NCBI RefSeq assembly: GCF_014695385.1 | Contig: NZ_JACJOD010000006.1 | Span: 434,001 to 498,000, forward strand | Direction: 5' to 3' | Length of the DNA: 64,000 bases | From: Trichocoleus sp. FACHB-46 | Lineage (GTDB): Bacteria > Cyanobacteriota > Cyanobacteriia > FACHB-46 | Shown here: piece after piece, positions 56,596-64,000 of the stretch | Layout of the letters: the number at the start of each line of letters is the position of its first letter | Position numbering within the stretch: the first letter of the stretch is position 1 | Program-made: the position numbers and the translations under genes | Notes under the pieces: model-generated | Seen by the model: the letters and a program-made list of their open reading frames with translations, nothing else | Told to the model about the DNA's origin: nothing | The model's database searches: none

Positions 56596-57048
56596 ATGAG
56601 ACTAGAAGATGCTCATCCCCAACCGGGCTCTAAGAAGCGCGGTCGTCGCGTTGGGAGAGGAATTGCTGCTGGACAAGGCGCTAGCTGTGGCTTTGGTATG
56701 CGTGGTCAAAAATCAAGATCAGGAAGTGGCACACGTCCTGGCTTTGAAGGGGGACAAATTCCTCTCTATCGCCGCTTGCCCAAGTTAAAGCACTTTACTG
56801 TAATCAATCGTGAGCAATACACCACGATTAATGTCAGTAAACTAGCCTCTTTACCAGCAAATACGGAAGTTACTTTAACCTCCTTATTAGAACTAGGTTT
56901 ACTGACGTCTGATGATGGTCCCCTAAAAGTACTAGGGGATGGTGAACTGAATGTTTCTCTGAAAGTTCAGGCAGCAGCCTTTACTAAATCTGCTAGAGCA
57001 AAGATTGAAGCTGCAGGCGGTAGCTGCGAAGCAGCAGAGGCTGAATAA
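56596..57048 (+). CDS. rplO: 50S ribosomal protein L15
   Basis: 150 residues. Glycine/arginine-rich N-terminus '[21 protein letters not shown]' region and '[16 protein letters not shown]' are diagnostic. Assembly protein of the large subunit. 80 bp before secY. Confidence 0.97.
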   Translation: MRLEDAHPQPGSKKRGRRVGRGIAAGQGASCGFGMRGQKSRSGSGTRPGFEGGQIPLYRRLPKLKHFTVINREQYTTINVSKLASLPANTEVTLTSLLELGLLTSDDGPLKVLGDGELNVSLKVQAAAFTKSARAKIEAAGGSCEAAEAE

Positions 57049-57128
57049 GGTTTAGCATGAGTGCAGGAGTGATCTTGATTAGGATTGCTTCTGCAACACT
57101 GCATTTAGCTTTGTAGAGGGAGCCCTTC

Positions 57129-58433
57129 ATGGTTGTTAGCCGGGACAAAACTCCAAGCGCCCAAGAAACTTTCGCCCAAATGGCTCAAGCTGCTGGTCTA
57201 AGAAGCCGGCTGCTTTTAACTATTGGCTTGTTAATCTTAGTTCGCTTGGGCATTTTTATTCCTGTACCAGGAATTGACCGAGTCGCATTTGCTCAAAATA
57301 TTCAGAATAACCAAGCGTTAGGCTTCCTGGATTTATTTGCCGGAGGCGGACTAATGGCGCTTGGTATCTTTGCGTTAGGTATTCTACCTTTCATTAATGC
57401 TTCTATTATTCTGCAATTGCTGACCGCAGCAATTCCTGCGCTAGAAGATTTACAAAAAAATGAAGGAGAGGCTGGGCGACGCAAAATCTCCCAGGTTACC
57501 CGTTACGTTGCTTTGGGTTGGGCCATTATTCAAAGTGTTGGGATTACAGTCGGTCTGATTAAACCGTTTGCCGAAAACTGGGGTCCCTTCTTTGTGGTTC
57601 AGACAGTTCTGGCTTTGACCGCAGGCTCAATGTTTGTCATGTGGGCGGGCGAAGTGATCACCGAACGGGGCATTGGTAATGGTGCTTCTCTCCTGATTTT
57701 TCTAAACATTGTTTCTGGCTTGCCTAGATCTCTAGGGCAGACGATCGAGCTGGCTCAAGGTGGCGATCGCAACATTGTGGGCGGTGTCATTATTCTGCTC
57801 TTAGTCTTCCTGGCAATGATTGTGGGAATTGTGTTTGTCCAAGAAGGCACACGCCGCATTCCCATCATTTCAGCTCGTCGTCAAGTGGGACGACGCATGT
57901 ACTTAGAGAAGAGCAGCTACTTGCCTTTGCGGCTCAATCAAGGCGGCGTTATGCCGATCATTTTTGCGTCTGCTGTGCTAACTTTGCCAGCTTTCTTGAC
58001 ACAGGTTATTAAGAATCAAGCGTTTAGTCAGTTTATCAGCACCTATCTCAGTCCTACTTCTTGGCTGCATGTGGTGTTGTATCTCGTACTCATCGTATTC
58101 TTCAGCTATTTCTACTCTTCCTTAATTGTGAATCCTGTAGACATGGCTCAAAACCTGAAGAAGATGGGAGCTAGCATTCCCGGTATTCGTCCTGGTAGAG
58201 CTACTAGCGAATATGTGGAGCGAGTCATCAATAGATTGACTTTTCTGGGCGCTATTTTCTTGGGTTTAGTAGCCACGATTCCAACTGCTGTCGAAAGTGC
58301 GACTCGAGTGCCTACATTCCGTGGCTTAGGAGCAACTTCTCTGCTGATCCTAGTAGGCGTAGCGATTGACACAGCGAAACAGATTCAAACTTATGTGATA
58401 TCTCAGCGATACGAAGGAATGGTGAAGCAATAG
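57129..58433 (+). CDS. secY: preprotein translocase subunit SecY
   Basis: 434 residues, ten membrane helices. 'LGIFIPVPGID' plug-region, 'ALGILPFINASIILQLL' and 'PGRATSEYVERVINRLTFLG' (cytoplasmic loop) identify it. In cyanobacteria the same SecY serves both plasma and thylakoid membranes. Its stop overlaps the adk start by one base (TAGTG). Confidence 0.98.
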   Translation: MVVSRDKTPSAQETFAQMAQAAGLRSRLLLTIGLLILVRLGIFIPVPGIDRVAFAQNIQNNQALGFLDLFAGGGLMALGIFALGILPFINASIILQLLTAAIPALEDLQKNEGEAGRRKISQVTRYVALGWAIIQSVGITVGLIKPFAENWGPFFVVQTVLALTAGSMFVMWAGEVITERGIGNGASLLIFLNIVSGLPRSLGQTIELAQGGDRNIVGGVIILLLVFLAMIVGIVFVQEGTRRIPIISARRQVGRRMYLEKSSYLPLRLNQGGVMPIIFASAVLTLPAFLTQVIKNQAFSQFISTYLSPTSWLHVVLYLVLIVFFSYFYSSLIVNPVDMAQNLKKMGASIPGIRPGRATSEYVERVINRLTFLGAIFLGLVATIPTAVESATRVPTFRGLGATSLLILVGVAIDTAKQIQTYVISQRYEGMVKQ

Positions 58434-58987
58434 TGACGCGATTGATCTTCCTGGGACCACCGGGAGCGGGTAAGGGAACTCAAGCACAGGTCTTGGCAAA
58501 TCTCTTGAATATTCCCCATATTTCTACGGGTGATATCCTGCGAGATAATGTCGTTCGCCAGAGCGATTTAGGGCTTAAAGCCCAGTCTTATATGGACCAA
58601 GGGGAGCTGGTTCCCGACCAGTTAATTCTGGATATGATCCAGGCAAGATTGAGCCAAGGGGATACAGCGACTGGCTGGATTCTTGATGGCTTTCCTCGTA
58701 ATGTTGCACAGGCTGGATTTCTAGATGAGCTGCTTACGAAGATTAATTCTTCCTACGATCACGTAATTAGCCTAGAAGTTCCAGATGAGGTTTTAGTAGA
58801 GCGCTTGCTGAAGCGGTTACGCAAAGATGATACGGAAGAGGTGATTCGGCATCGCTTAGCCGTTTACCACGCGCAAACAGCTCCACTAATTAGCTTCTAC
58901 CGCGATCGCCAGCAACTCGTGTCCGTCAACGGTAATCAACCTATGGAAGCAGTTACTAATGCCTTGCAAGCAGCCGTAAAAGTGTGA
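58433..58987 (+). CDS. adk: adenylate kinase
   Basis: 184 residues, GTG start. 'GPPGAGKGTQA' P-loop (near residues 7-17), 'HISTGDILR', 'DGFPRN' and a short LID without zinc cysteines ('LLKRLRKDDTEEVIRHR'). It interconverts ATP+AMP and 2 ADP. Translation is coupled to secY. Confidence 0.98.
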   Translation: MTRLIFLGPPGAGKGTQAQVLANLLNIPHISTGDILRDNVVRQSDLGLKAQSYMDQGELVPDQLILDMIQARLSQGDTATGWILDGFPRNVAQAGFLDELLTKINSSYDHVISLEVPDEVLVERLLKRLRKDDTEEVIRHRLAVYHAQTAPLISFYRDRQQLVSVNGNQPMEAVTNALQAAVKV

Positions 58988-59123
58988 TTTTTACGTTTTC
59001 GGTTCACTCAATAACTGCCGAATAACTATAGTGATTGCAACAGATATCAATCGCTGTGATCAGAATGAGTGGGCTTTTTAATTACCGACAGCCGCGTTCT
59101 AGATTTGATAGCCTGTTAATGAA

Positions 59124-59176
59124 GGGTTAATTATCTATACTCAGAATGTCTTGATTCTGAGATAGACAATTAACCT
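59124..59176. promoter_or_regulatory. long imperfect stem-loop upstream of infA
   Basis: Nested inverted repeats: GTTAATT with AATTAAC (59126-59132, 59168-59174), then CTAT with ATAG and the perfect CTCAGAAT with ATTCTGAG (59140-59147, 59154-59161) around a 6-nt loop. It lies 50 bp ahead of the infA start. It may be an attenuator, a leader structure or a palindromic operator overlapping a promoter; TATACT lies within it. Confidence 0.6.
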
Positions 59177-59224
59177 GTCTTTGTGTCTTTGAACCTAAAC
59201 AACCCAATTTTGAGGAGAAGTGAA

Positions 59225-59452
59225 TTGTCTAAACAAGATCTGATCGAAATGGAAGGGACCGTTACAGAGTCTTTGCCTAATGCTATGTTTCGCGTTGACT
59301 TAGACAACGGATTTAACGTTCTCGCCCATATCTCTGGGAAGATTCGTCGCAATTACATCAAGATTTTGCCTGGCGATCGCGTCAAAGTAGAATTGACTCC
59401 CTACGACCTCACCAAAGGTCGCATCACCTACCGTTTGCGCAATAAAAAATAA
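59225..59452 (+). CDS. infA: translation initiation factor IF-1
   Basis: 75 residues from TTG 59225, preceded by GAGGAG at 59211-59216. The longer frame (from 59183) is not supported. '[21 protein letters not shown]' region and '[19 protein letters not shown]' define the S1-like OB fold. It blocks the A site during initiation. Confidence 0.96.
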   Translation: MSKQDLIEMEGTVTESLPNAMFRVDLDNGFNVLAHISGKIRRNYIKILPGDRVKVELTPYDLTKGRITYRLRNKK

Positions 59453-59457
59453 GGGGC

Positions 59458-59477
59458 ATAACTTTAGCAAAAGTTAT
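59458..59477. terminator. A/T-rich hairpin after infA
   Basis: ATAACTTT (59458-59465) and AAAGTTAT (59470-59477) pair perfectly around a 4-nt loop (agca), 5 bp after the infA stop. There is no T-run, so a weak terminator or attenuator, just before the next promoter. Confidence 0.45.
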
Positions 59478-59492
59478 TGTCAAGAAAATTGT

Positions 59493-59522
59493 TTGACGCA
59501 AATTATAAGAATTTGATATAAT
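59493..59522 (+). promoter_or_regulatory. near-consensus promoter upstream of rpmJ
   Basis: TTGACG (59493-59498), 18-bp spacer, perfect TATAAT (59517-59522). Predicted start near 59530, with the rpmJ ATG at 59553. It is the best sigma-70-type promoter seen in the window and should drive rpmJ-rpsM-rpsK-rpoA-rplQ and onward. Confidence 0.75.
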
Positions 59523-59552
59523 ATCACTTTTGTAGTGCTGCCGAGACAAGGC

Positions 59553-59666
59553 ATGAAAGTTCGAGCATCTGTCCGGAAAATTTGTGAGAAGTGCCGCGTG
59601 ATTCGCCGTCGCGGTCGGGTGATGGTGATCTGCTCCAATCCAAAACACAAGCAGCGCCAAGGTTAA
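59553..59666 (+). CDS. rpmJ: 50S ribosomal protein L36
   Basis: 37 residues, reading [16 protein letters not shown]... The zinc ligands Cys11, Cys14, Cys27 and His32 are all present, so it is the zinc form. Small and basic. 100 bp after infA and 79 bp before rpsM. Confidence 0.97.
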   Translation: MKVRASVRKICEKCRVIRRRGRVMVICSNPKHKQRQG

Positions 59667-59745
59667 CTCACCCATCTTATGTAGATGCTAACCAGCATCG
59701 TTGTTGAAGACCACAGCAGGAAAGCAAAACTAGGGAGTAGAAGAC

Positions 59746-60129
59746 GTGGCACGGATTGCCGGGGTAGACCTTCCTCGCGACAAACGCGTTGAGATTGGTC
59801 TGACTTACATTTATGGGATTGGACTAACGCGATCCAAGGAAGTCTTGGCTGCAACAGGTGTGAACCCTGACACGCGAGTCAAGGATTTAAGCGACGCTGA
59901 TGTTGCTGCCCTCAGAGAGACCGTAGAAACCAACTACGAGATTGAGGGTGACCTAAGACGCCTGGAGGCGATGAACATCAAGCGGTTGATGGACATTGGT
60001 ACTTACAGAGGGCGTCGCCACCGCATGGGCTTACCAGTGCGTGGCCAAAGAACTCGTACGAATGCTCGTACTCGTCGTGGTGGTCGTCGCACCGTTGCCG
60101 GTAAAAAGAAGGCTCCTAGCAAGAAATAA
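59746..60129 (+). CDS. rpsM: 30S ribosomal protein S13
   Basis: 127 residues, GTG start. '[21 protein letters not shown]' region and '[21 protein letters not shown]' in parts are diagnostic. It contacts the P-site tRNA and L5. The basic C-terminal tail is normal. Confidence 0.98.
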   Translation: MARIAGVDLPRDKRVEIGLTYIYGIGLTRSKEVLAATGVNPDTRVKDLSDADVAALRETVETNYEIEGDLRRLEAMNIKRLMDIGTYRGRRHRMGLPVRGQRTRTNARTRRGGRRTVAGKKKAPSKK

Positions 60130-60213
60130 TTACCCCATGAAGTGCGTAGCTACGCACTTCTGGCATTGTCGTAATTCATTAAGCAAGTCAACACTTCAAT
60201 CTAAGAAACTCAT

Positions 60214-60609
60214 ATGGCGCGACAACCGACCAAAAAATCTGGACCCCGTAAACAAAAGCGGAATGTACCCAGTGGTGTGGCTCATATCCAATCAACGTTC
60301 AACAACACCATTGTTACCATCACTGACACAATCGGTGAGGTAATTTCTTGGGCATCTTCAGGCTCAAGTGGCTTCAAAGGAGCTAAGAAAGGAACACCCT
60401 TCGCAGCCCAGACTGCGGCAGAAAGTGCAGCTCGACGAGCTACTGATCAAGGCATGCGCCAAATTGAGGTCATGGTTAGTGGTCCTGGAGCTGGCCGCGA
60501 AACCGCCATCCGAGCCCTTCAAGCTGTTGGATTGGAAATTACTCTAATTCGAGATGTAACTCCAATTCCTCATAACGGTTGCCGTCCGCCTAAGCGTCGC
60601 CGTGTTTAA
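60214..60609 (+). CDS. rpsK: 30S ribosomal protein S11
   Basis: 131 residues. '[17 protein letters not shown]' and C-terminal '[18 protein letters not shown]' are diagnostic. Platform of the small subunit. rpsD is not next to it. Confidence 0.98.
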   Translation: MARQPTKKSGPRKQKRNVPSGVAHIQSTFNNTIVTITDTIGEVISWASSGSSGFKGAKKGTPFAAQTAAESAARRATDQGMRQIEVMVSGPGAGRETAIRALQAVGLEITLIRDVTPIPHNGCRPPKRRRV

Positions 60610-60750
60610 CTTTGATTTGAGTCGCTAAGGAACTTCAGCTCTCAGTTAAGCTGAAACGTTTTGGCTCCGTACTGATGACTGAGCATTTGTGCAGGGTTTT
60701 GGATTAGGAAGGCTATGCCTTCCGGGGATATGGAGAAGGGAGGTCGCTCC

Positions 60751-61698
60751 GTGGCGCAGTTTCAGGTTGAGTGTGTAGAGTCTAATACTGAAAACGATCA
60801 GAGTCAGTACAGTAGGTTCGTTTTGGAACCCCTTGAGCGTGGTCAAGGAACTACGGTTGGGAATGCTCTTAGACGAGTTTTGCTATCTAACTTAGAAGGA
60901 TCGGCAGTTACATCTGTTCGGATTGCAGGCGTAAATCACGAATTCGCAACTATTCCAGGTGTTCGGGAAGATGTGTTGGATATTCTGCTCAACATGAAGC
61001 AGATTGTTCTTAAGAGCTATTCTTCTCAGCCTCAATTGGGTAGATTGTTGGTGCATGGTCCTGCAACCGTTACAGCTGCTCAGTTTGATCTACCGTCTGA
61101 AGTAGAGTTGGTAAACCCCGATCAGTATGTTGCTACGCTTTCTACAGGGGCAACCCTGGAAATGGAGTTTAGAGCTGAGCGTGGCAAAGGGTACCGAGCT
61201 GTTGATCGTGGACGTGATGAGGCGGCTGCGCTAGATTTCCTCCACATTGATGCAGTTTTCATGCCTGTTCGGAAGGTGAACTATAGCGTTGAAGACGCTC
61301 GCGTAGGTGGTTCACTCGAAAAAGACCGACTGATTATGGAGGTCTGGACAGATGGAAGCTTAACGCCGCAGGAAGCGCTGAGCCAAGCTGCAAATATTTT
61401 GGTCGACCTGTTCAATCCTCTTAAGGACATCACCTTTGAGCCAATGGACAAAGATGAGTTCCCGGATGAGGATCCGATTGGTCAGGTCGCTATTGAAGAA
61501 TTGCAGCTTTCAGTACGAGCTTATAACTGTCTGAAGCGGGCTCAGATTAACACTGTTGCAGACCTGCTGGATTACAGCCAGGAAGATTTGCTAGAAATCA
61601 AGAACTTTGGCCAAAAATCTGCCGAAGAAGTGATTGAAGCGCTGCAACAACGGATGGGTATTACCCTGCCGCAAGAAAAGTCTGCAAAGACTAGTTAA
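60751..61698 (+). CDS. rpoA: DNA-directed RNA polymerase alpha subunit
   Basis: 315 residues from GTG 60751, preceded by AGGGAGG. An ATG at 60715 would add 12 residues not found in relatives. The N-terminal domain ('LEPLERGQGTTVGNALRRVLL', dimerisation) and the C-terminal domain ('LSVRAYNCLKRAQINTV', 'EIKNFGQKSAEEV', for promoter and activator contacts) are both complete. Confidence 0.98.
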   Translation: MAQFQVECVESNTENDQSQYSRFVLEPLERGQGTTVGNALRRVLLSNLEGSAVTSVRIAGVNHEFATIPGVREDVLDILLNMKQIVLKSYSSQPQLGRLLVHGPATVTAAQFDLPSEVELVNPDQYVATLSTGATLEMEFRAERGKGYRAVDRGRDEAAALDFLHIDAVFMPVRKVNYSVEDARVGGSLEKDRLIMEVWTDGSLTPQEALSQAANILVDLFNPLKDITFEPMDKDEFPDEDPIGQVAIEELQLSVRAYNCLKRAQINTVADLLDYSQEDLLEIKNFGQKSAEEVIEALQQRMGITLPQEKSAKTS

Positions 61699-61811
61699 GA
61701 GGCCAGTCTGGTCTTTCGCGGTCAATTTGACCTATCCTTGCAATTCAGACTTTGGTATTCACAAAACTGAAGTCTGAAATTAATTAGGCTGTTTACTTCC
61801 TACAGAATGTC

Positions 61812-62162
61812 ATGCGTCACCGTTGTCGTGTTCATCAACTTGGCAAGCCTGCCGATCAACGTCGAGCGCTATTAAGAGCGCTTGCAACTGAAGTTATCCG
61901 TAATGGTCGGATTACAACCACTAAAACTCGAGCTAAAGCAGTTCGGTCTGAAGTGGAGCATATGATTACTTTAGCTAAAGATGGTTCCCTAGCAGCTCGT
62001 CGCCGAGCTCTAGGTTATCTCTATGACAAGCAGTTGGTTCATGCCCTGTTTGAGCAAGCGAGTACTCGGTATGGCAATCGCCAGGGTGGCTATACCCGGA
62101 TTTTGCGTACCGTTTCGCGCCGAGGAGATAATGCTGATATGGCGATTATCGAGCTGACTTGA
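61812..62162 (+). CDS. rplQ: 50S ribosomal protein L17
   Basis: 116 residues. '[21 protein letters not shown]' region and '[21 protein letters not shown]' identify it. 20 bp before truA. Confidence 0.98.
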   Translation: MRHRCRVHQLGKPADQRRALLRALATEVIRNGRITTTKTRAKAVRSEVEHMITLAKDGSLAARRRALGYLYDKQLVHALFEQASTRYGNRQGGYTRILRTVSRRGDNADMAIIELT

Positions 62163-62182
62163 TCAAGCCACTTTGAGATCTC

Positions 62183-63079
62183 ATGTCCTCTGCACTGCCT
62201 CTGTCACCCGATACTTTGGATTCGGTCGCTGGGCTAAAGCCAAAAACATTCCAGCGAGTTGCCTTGGTAATTCAATACCTGGGCACTCATTTTCATGGTT
62301 GGCAGCGTCAAGCTCGACATCGGACAGTGCAAGAAGAGATTGAAAAGGCTCTGGAGTCGGTGCTAGAGCGTCCAGTTGCCCTCTTTGGAGCAGGTAGGAC
62401 TGATTCTGGAGTTCATGCTGCTGCTCAAGTGGCTCATTTCGATGTCCATGATTCAGCGATCCCAGCCTGCCGTTGGGCTTCTATTCTCAACTCGCGTCTG
62501 CCAAAAGACATCTTGATTCGGGCCTCGGTGGCAGTGGATGCAGACTGGCACGCTCGATTTTCAGCTTCCTGGCGACGCTATCGTTACACCCTGTATACCG
62601 ATTCGGTGCCTAACCTGTTTGTGCAGTCATTTGCCTGGCATTATTACTATGCGCCCCTGGATGACTTGCTGATGCAGGAAGCCCTCAATCCTCTGCTAGG
62701 CCGACATCACTTAGCTGCTTTTCACCGCGCTGGATCTAAGCGGGCTCACTCTTGGGTTGAAGTTCAAGATGTGACTTGTCAGCGCCAAGGACCGATGGTT
62801 CATATGGAGATTCAAGCAAGTGGTTTCTTATATGGCATGGTGCGTTTACTGATGGGCTTATTGGTAGAAGTTGGTAGGGGAACGCGATCGCCAGAGGAAT
62901 TTACAGAGCTTTGGCAGGCTGAGCGTCGAGACCAGGTCAAGTATGCTGCACCTCCTCAAGGGCTTTGCCTCCTGAGAGTGGGATATCCTCAATCTCCTTT
63001 TTCACCCGATATTTGGTTTGATACTCAACCAAAATTGGTTTTGCCAACAACGGCTGTTTCAAAACACTGCTTAATTTGA
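62183..63079 (+). CDS. truA: tRNA pseudouridine(38-40) synthase TruA
   Basis: 298 residues, slightly longer than usual because of extra residues at both ends. It makes pseudouridine in the anticodon arm (positions 38-40). Catalytic Asp in 'GRTDSGVHA'; 'YLGTHFHGWQRQ', 'RARRFSASWRRYRYTL'-like (here 'HARFSASWRRYRYTLY') and 'FLYGMVRLLMG' complete the family pattern. Between rplQ and rplM, as in many Gram-negative and cyanobacterial genomes. Confidence 0.97.
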   Translation: MSSALPLSPDTLDSVAGLKPKTFQRVALVIQYLGTHFHGWQRQARHRTVQEEIEKALESVLERPVALFGAGRTDSGVHAAAQVAHFDVHDSAIPACRWASILNSRLPKDILIRASVAVDADWHARFSASWRRYRYTLYTDSVPNLFVQSFAWHYYYAPLDDLLMQEALNPLLGRHHLAAFHRAGSKRAHSWVEVQDVTCQRQGPMVHMEIQASGFLYGMVRLLMGLLVEVGRGTRSPEEFTELWQAERRDQVKYAAPPQGLCLLRVGYPQSPFSPDIWFDTQPKLVLPTTAVSKHCLI

Positions 63080-63135
63080 GCGCCGCTGAAGGCTTTCTGT
63101 AGACTCATCCCTTTGTCAAGGATACAAAGACCTCT

Positions 63136-63591
63136 ATGAACAAAACCTATCTTCCTCCTCAGGATACTTTAGACCGCAAATGGTACGTTGTAGATGCTGC
63201 TGATAAGCGTCTAGGCCGCCTTGCTAGCGAAATTGCGATGGTGTTACGGGGTAAGAACAAACCAACCTACACCCCATCCATGGACACAGGCGACTTTGTG
63301 ATTGTGGTGAATGCAGACAAAGTTGCTGTGACTGGTAAAAAGCGGAGCCAGAAGCTATATCGCCGCCATTCTGGCCGTCCGGGGGGCATGAAGACCGAAA
63401 CTTTTGCTAAGTTGCAAGCTCGCGTACCAGAGAGAATTGTTGAGCAGGCTGTGCGGGGCATGTTGCCAAAGAATACTTTGGGTCGTCAGCTATTTACAAA
63501 GCTCAAAGTCTATGCAGGACCGGAGCACCCCCATGCGGCTCAGCAGCCTGAAGTATTAAATATTCAAACCATTCCTGGAGGAGAGAAGTAA
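63136..63591 (+). CDS. rplM: 50S ribosomal protein L13
   Basis: 151 residues. '[21 protein letters not shown]' region and '[21 protein letters not shown]' identify it. It is an early assembly protein. Its stop overlaps the rpsI start by one base. Confidence 0.98.
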   Translation: MNKTYLPPQDTLDRKWYVVDAADKRLGRLASEIAMVLRGKNKPTYTPSMDTGDFVIVVNADKVAVTGKKRSQKLYRRHSGRPGGMKTETFAKLQARVPERIVEQAVRGMLPKNTLGRQLFTKLKVYAGPEHPHAAQQPEVLNIQTIPGGEK

Positions 63592-64000
63592 TGCAAGCAA
63601 TTGAACAGAGCGATCGCGTTGTTTACTGGGGCACAGGCCGTCGTAAATCTGCTGTGGCGCGAGTCCGTTTGGTTCCAGGTAATGGCCAGCTAGTGATTAA
63701 TGGTAAGCCTGGAGACTTGTACCTGCAATTCAATCCAGCCTACTTGTCTGTTGCCAAGGCTCCCTTGGAGACATTGGGTTTGGAAAATGAATATGACATT
63801 CTTGTCAACGCTGAAGGTGGTGGTTTGACAGGTCAAGCCGACTCTATTCGCTTAGGCGTAGCGCGTGCTTTGTGCCAGCTCGATCCAGAGAATCGGAAGC
63901 CTCTGAAGATTGAAGGGTATCTCACCCGTGATCCCCGGGCTAAAGAGCGGAAGAAATACGGTCTGCGCAAAGCTCGGAAAGCACCTCAGTTCTCCAAGCG
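63591..64000 (+). CDS. rpsI: 30S ribosomal protein S9 (3' end cut by window edge)
   Basis: 136 of about 137 residues are present; only the last codon or two and the stop lie outside. GGAGGAG just upstream is the ribosome binding site. '[19 protein letters not shown]' and the basic tail '[18 protein letters not shown]' are diagnostic. The tail touches the P-site tRNA. Confidence 0.98.
   Translation, partial: MQAIEQSDRVVYWGTGRRKSAVARVRLVPGNGQLVINGKPGDLYLQFNPAYLSVAKAPLETLGLENEYDILVNAEGGGLTGQADSIRLGVARALCQLDPENRKPLKIEGYLTRDPRAKERKKYGLRKARKAPQFSK

Noticed and set aside
1-64000. HIP1 GCGATCGC octamers as special sites
   Set aside because: They occur across both coding and intergenic sequence as in most cyanobacteria and are a lineage trait rather than individual features.

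Overview
The window is chromosomal DNA from a cyanobacterium, most likely a filamentous or mat-forming lineage. The evidence is the very frequent HIP1 palindrome GCGATCGC, the split RNA polymerase beta' subunit (rpoC1 plus rpoC2), the rpsT-tatD-rpoB-rpoC1-rpoC2 gene order, a ribosomal protein cluster that starts at rplC rather than rpsJ, and several families seen mainly in cyanobacteria and plastids (DUF1997, DUF4079, DUF2555). No rRNA, tRNA, transposase, prophage or CRISPR array was seen.

Layout. 1-2001: the 3' part of a DrrA/DrrB-type ABC exporter and a small secreted protein. 2043-5810 (minus): a receptor-like Ser/Thr kinase fused to a periplasmic ligand-binding domain, then hisD. 5994-17129 (plus): rpsT, tatD and the rpoB-rpoC1-rpoC2 operon, closed by a strong terminator. 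17233-33488: a cellulose region. A minus-strand GH5 endoglucanase with a cellulose-binding module comes first, then two unrecognised envelope proteins, then a tight five-gene operon (outer-membrane barrel, TPR protein, GH8 lipoprotein, BcsB, BcsA with PilZ). 33659-47276: accessory and housekeeping genes. These include a thioredoxin-like lipoprotein, a CsoR/InrS-type metal sensor, a lambda-endolysin-like muramidase, an SDR protein, DUF1997, DUF4079, an ankyrin protein, purH, an esterase, DUF2555, coaBC and a PhnDCE-type ABC importer. 47840-64000: the ribosomal protein/secY/adk/infA/rpoA/truA cluster, with rpsI cut by the window edge.

The most distinctive system is the cellulose operon. It looks like a complete synthesis and export machine: BcsA polymerises and translocates the glucan and carries an intact c-di-GMP binding motif; BcsB receives it in the periplasm; the GH8 lipoprotein edits it; and the outer-membrane exit, normally one BcsC protein, is made by two separately exported proteins encoded in reverse order (barrel first, TPR second). 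BcsA also has an extra C-terminal domain resembling a degenerate second PilZ fold. The nearby secreted GH5-CBM2 enzyme suggests a second cellulose-processing activity.

Other points of interest are a perfect hairpin with a GNRA tetraloop between rpoC1 and rpoC2, a long imperfect hairpin ahead of infA, a near-consensus internal promoter ahead of rpmJ, and long leader regions before rplC and the bcs operon.
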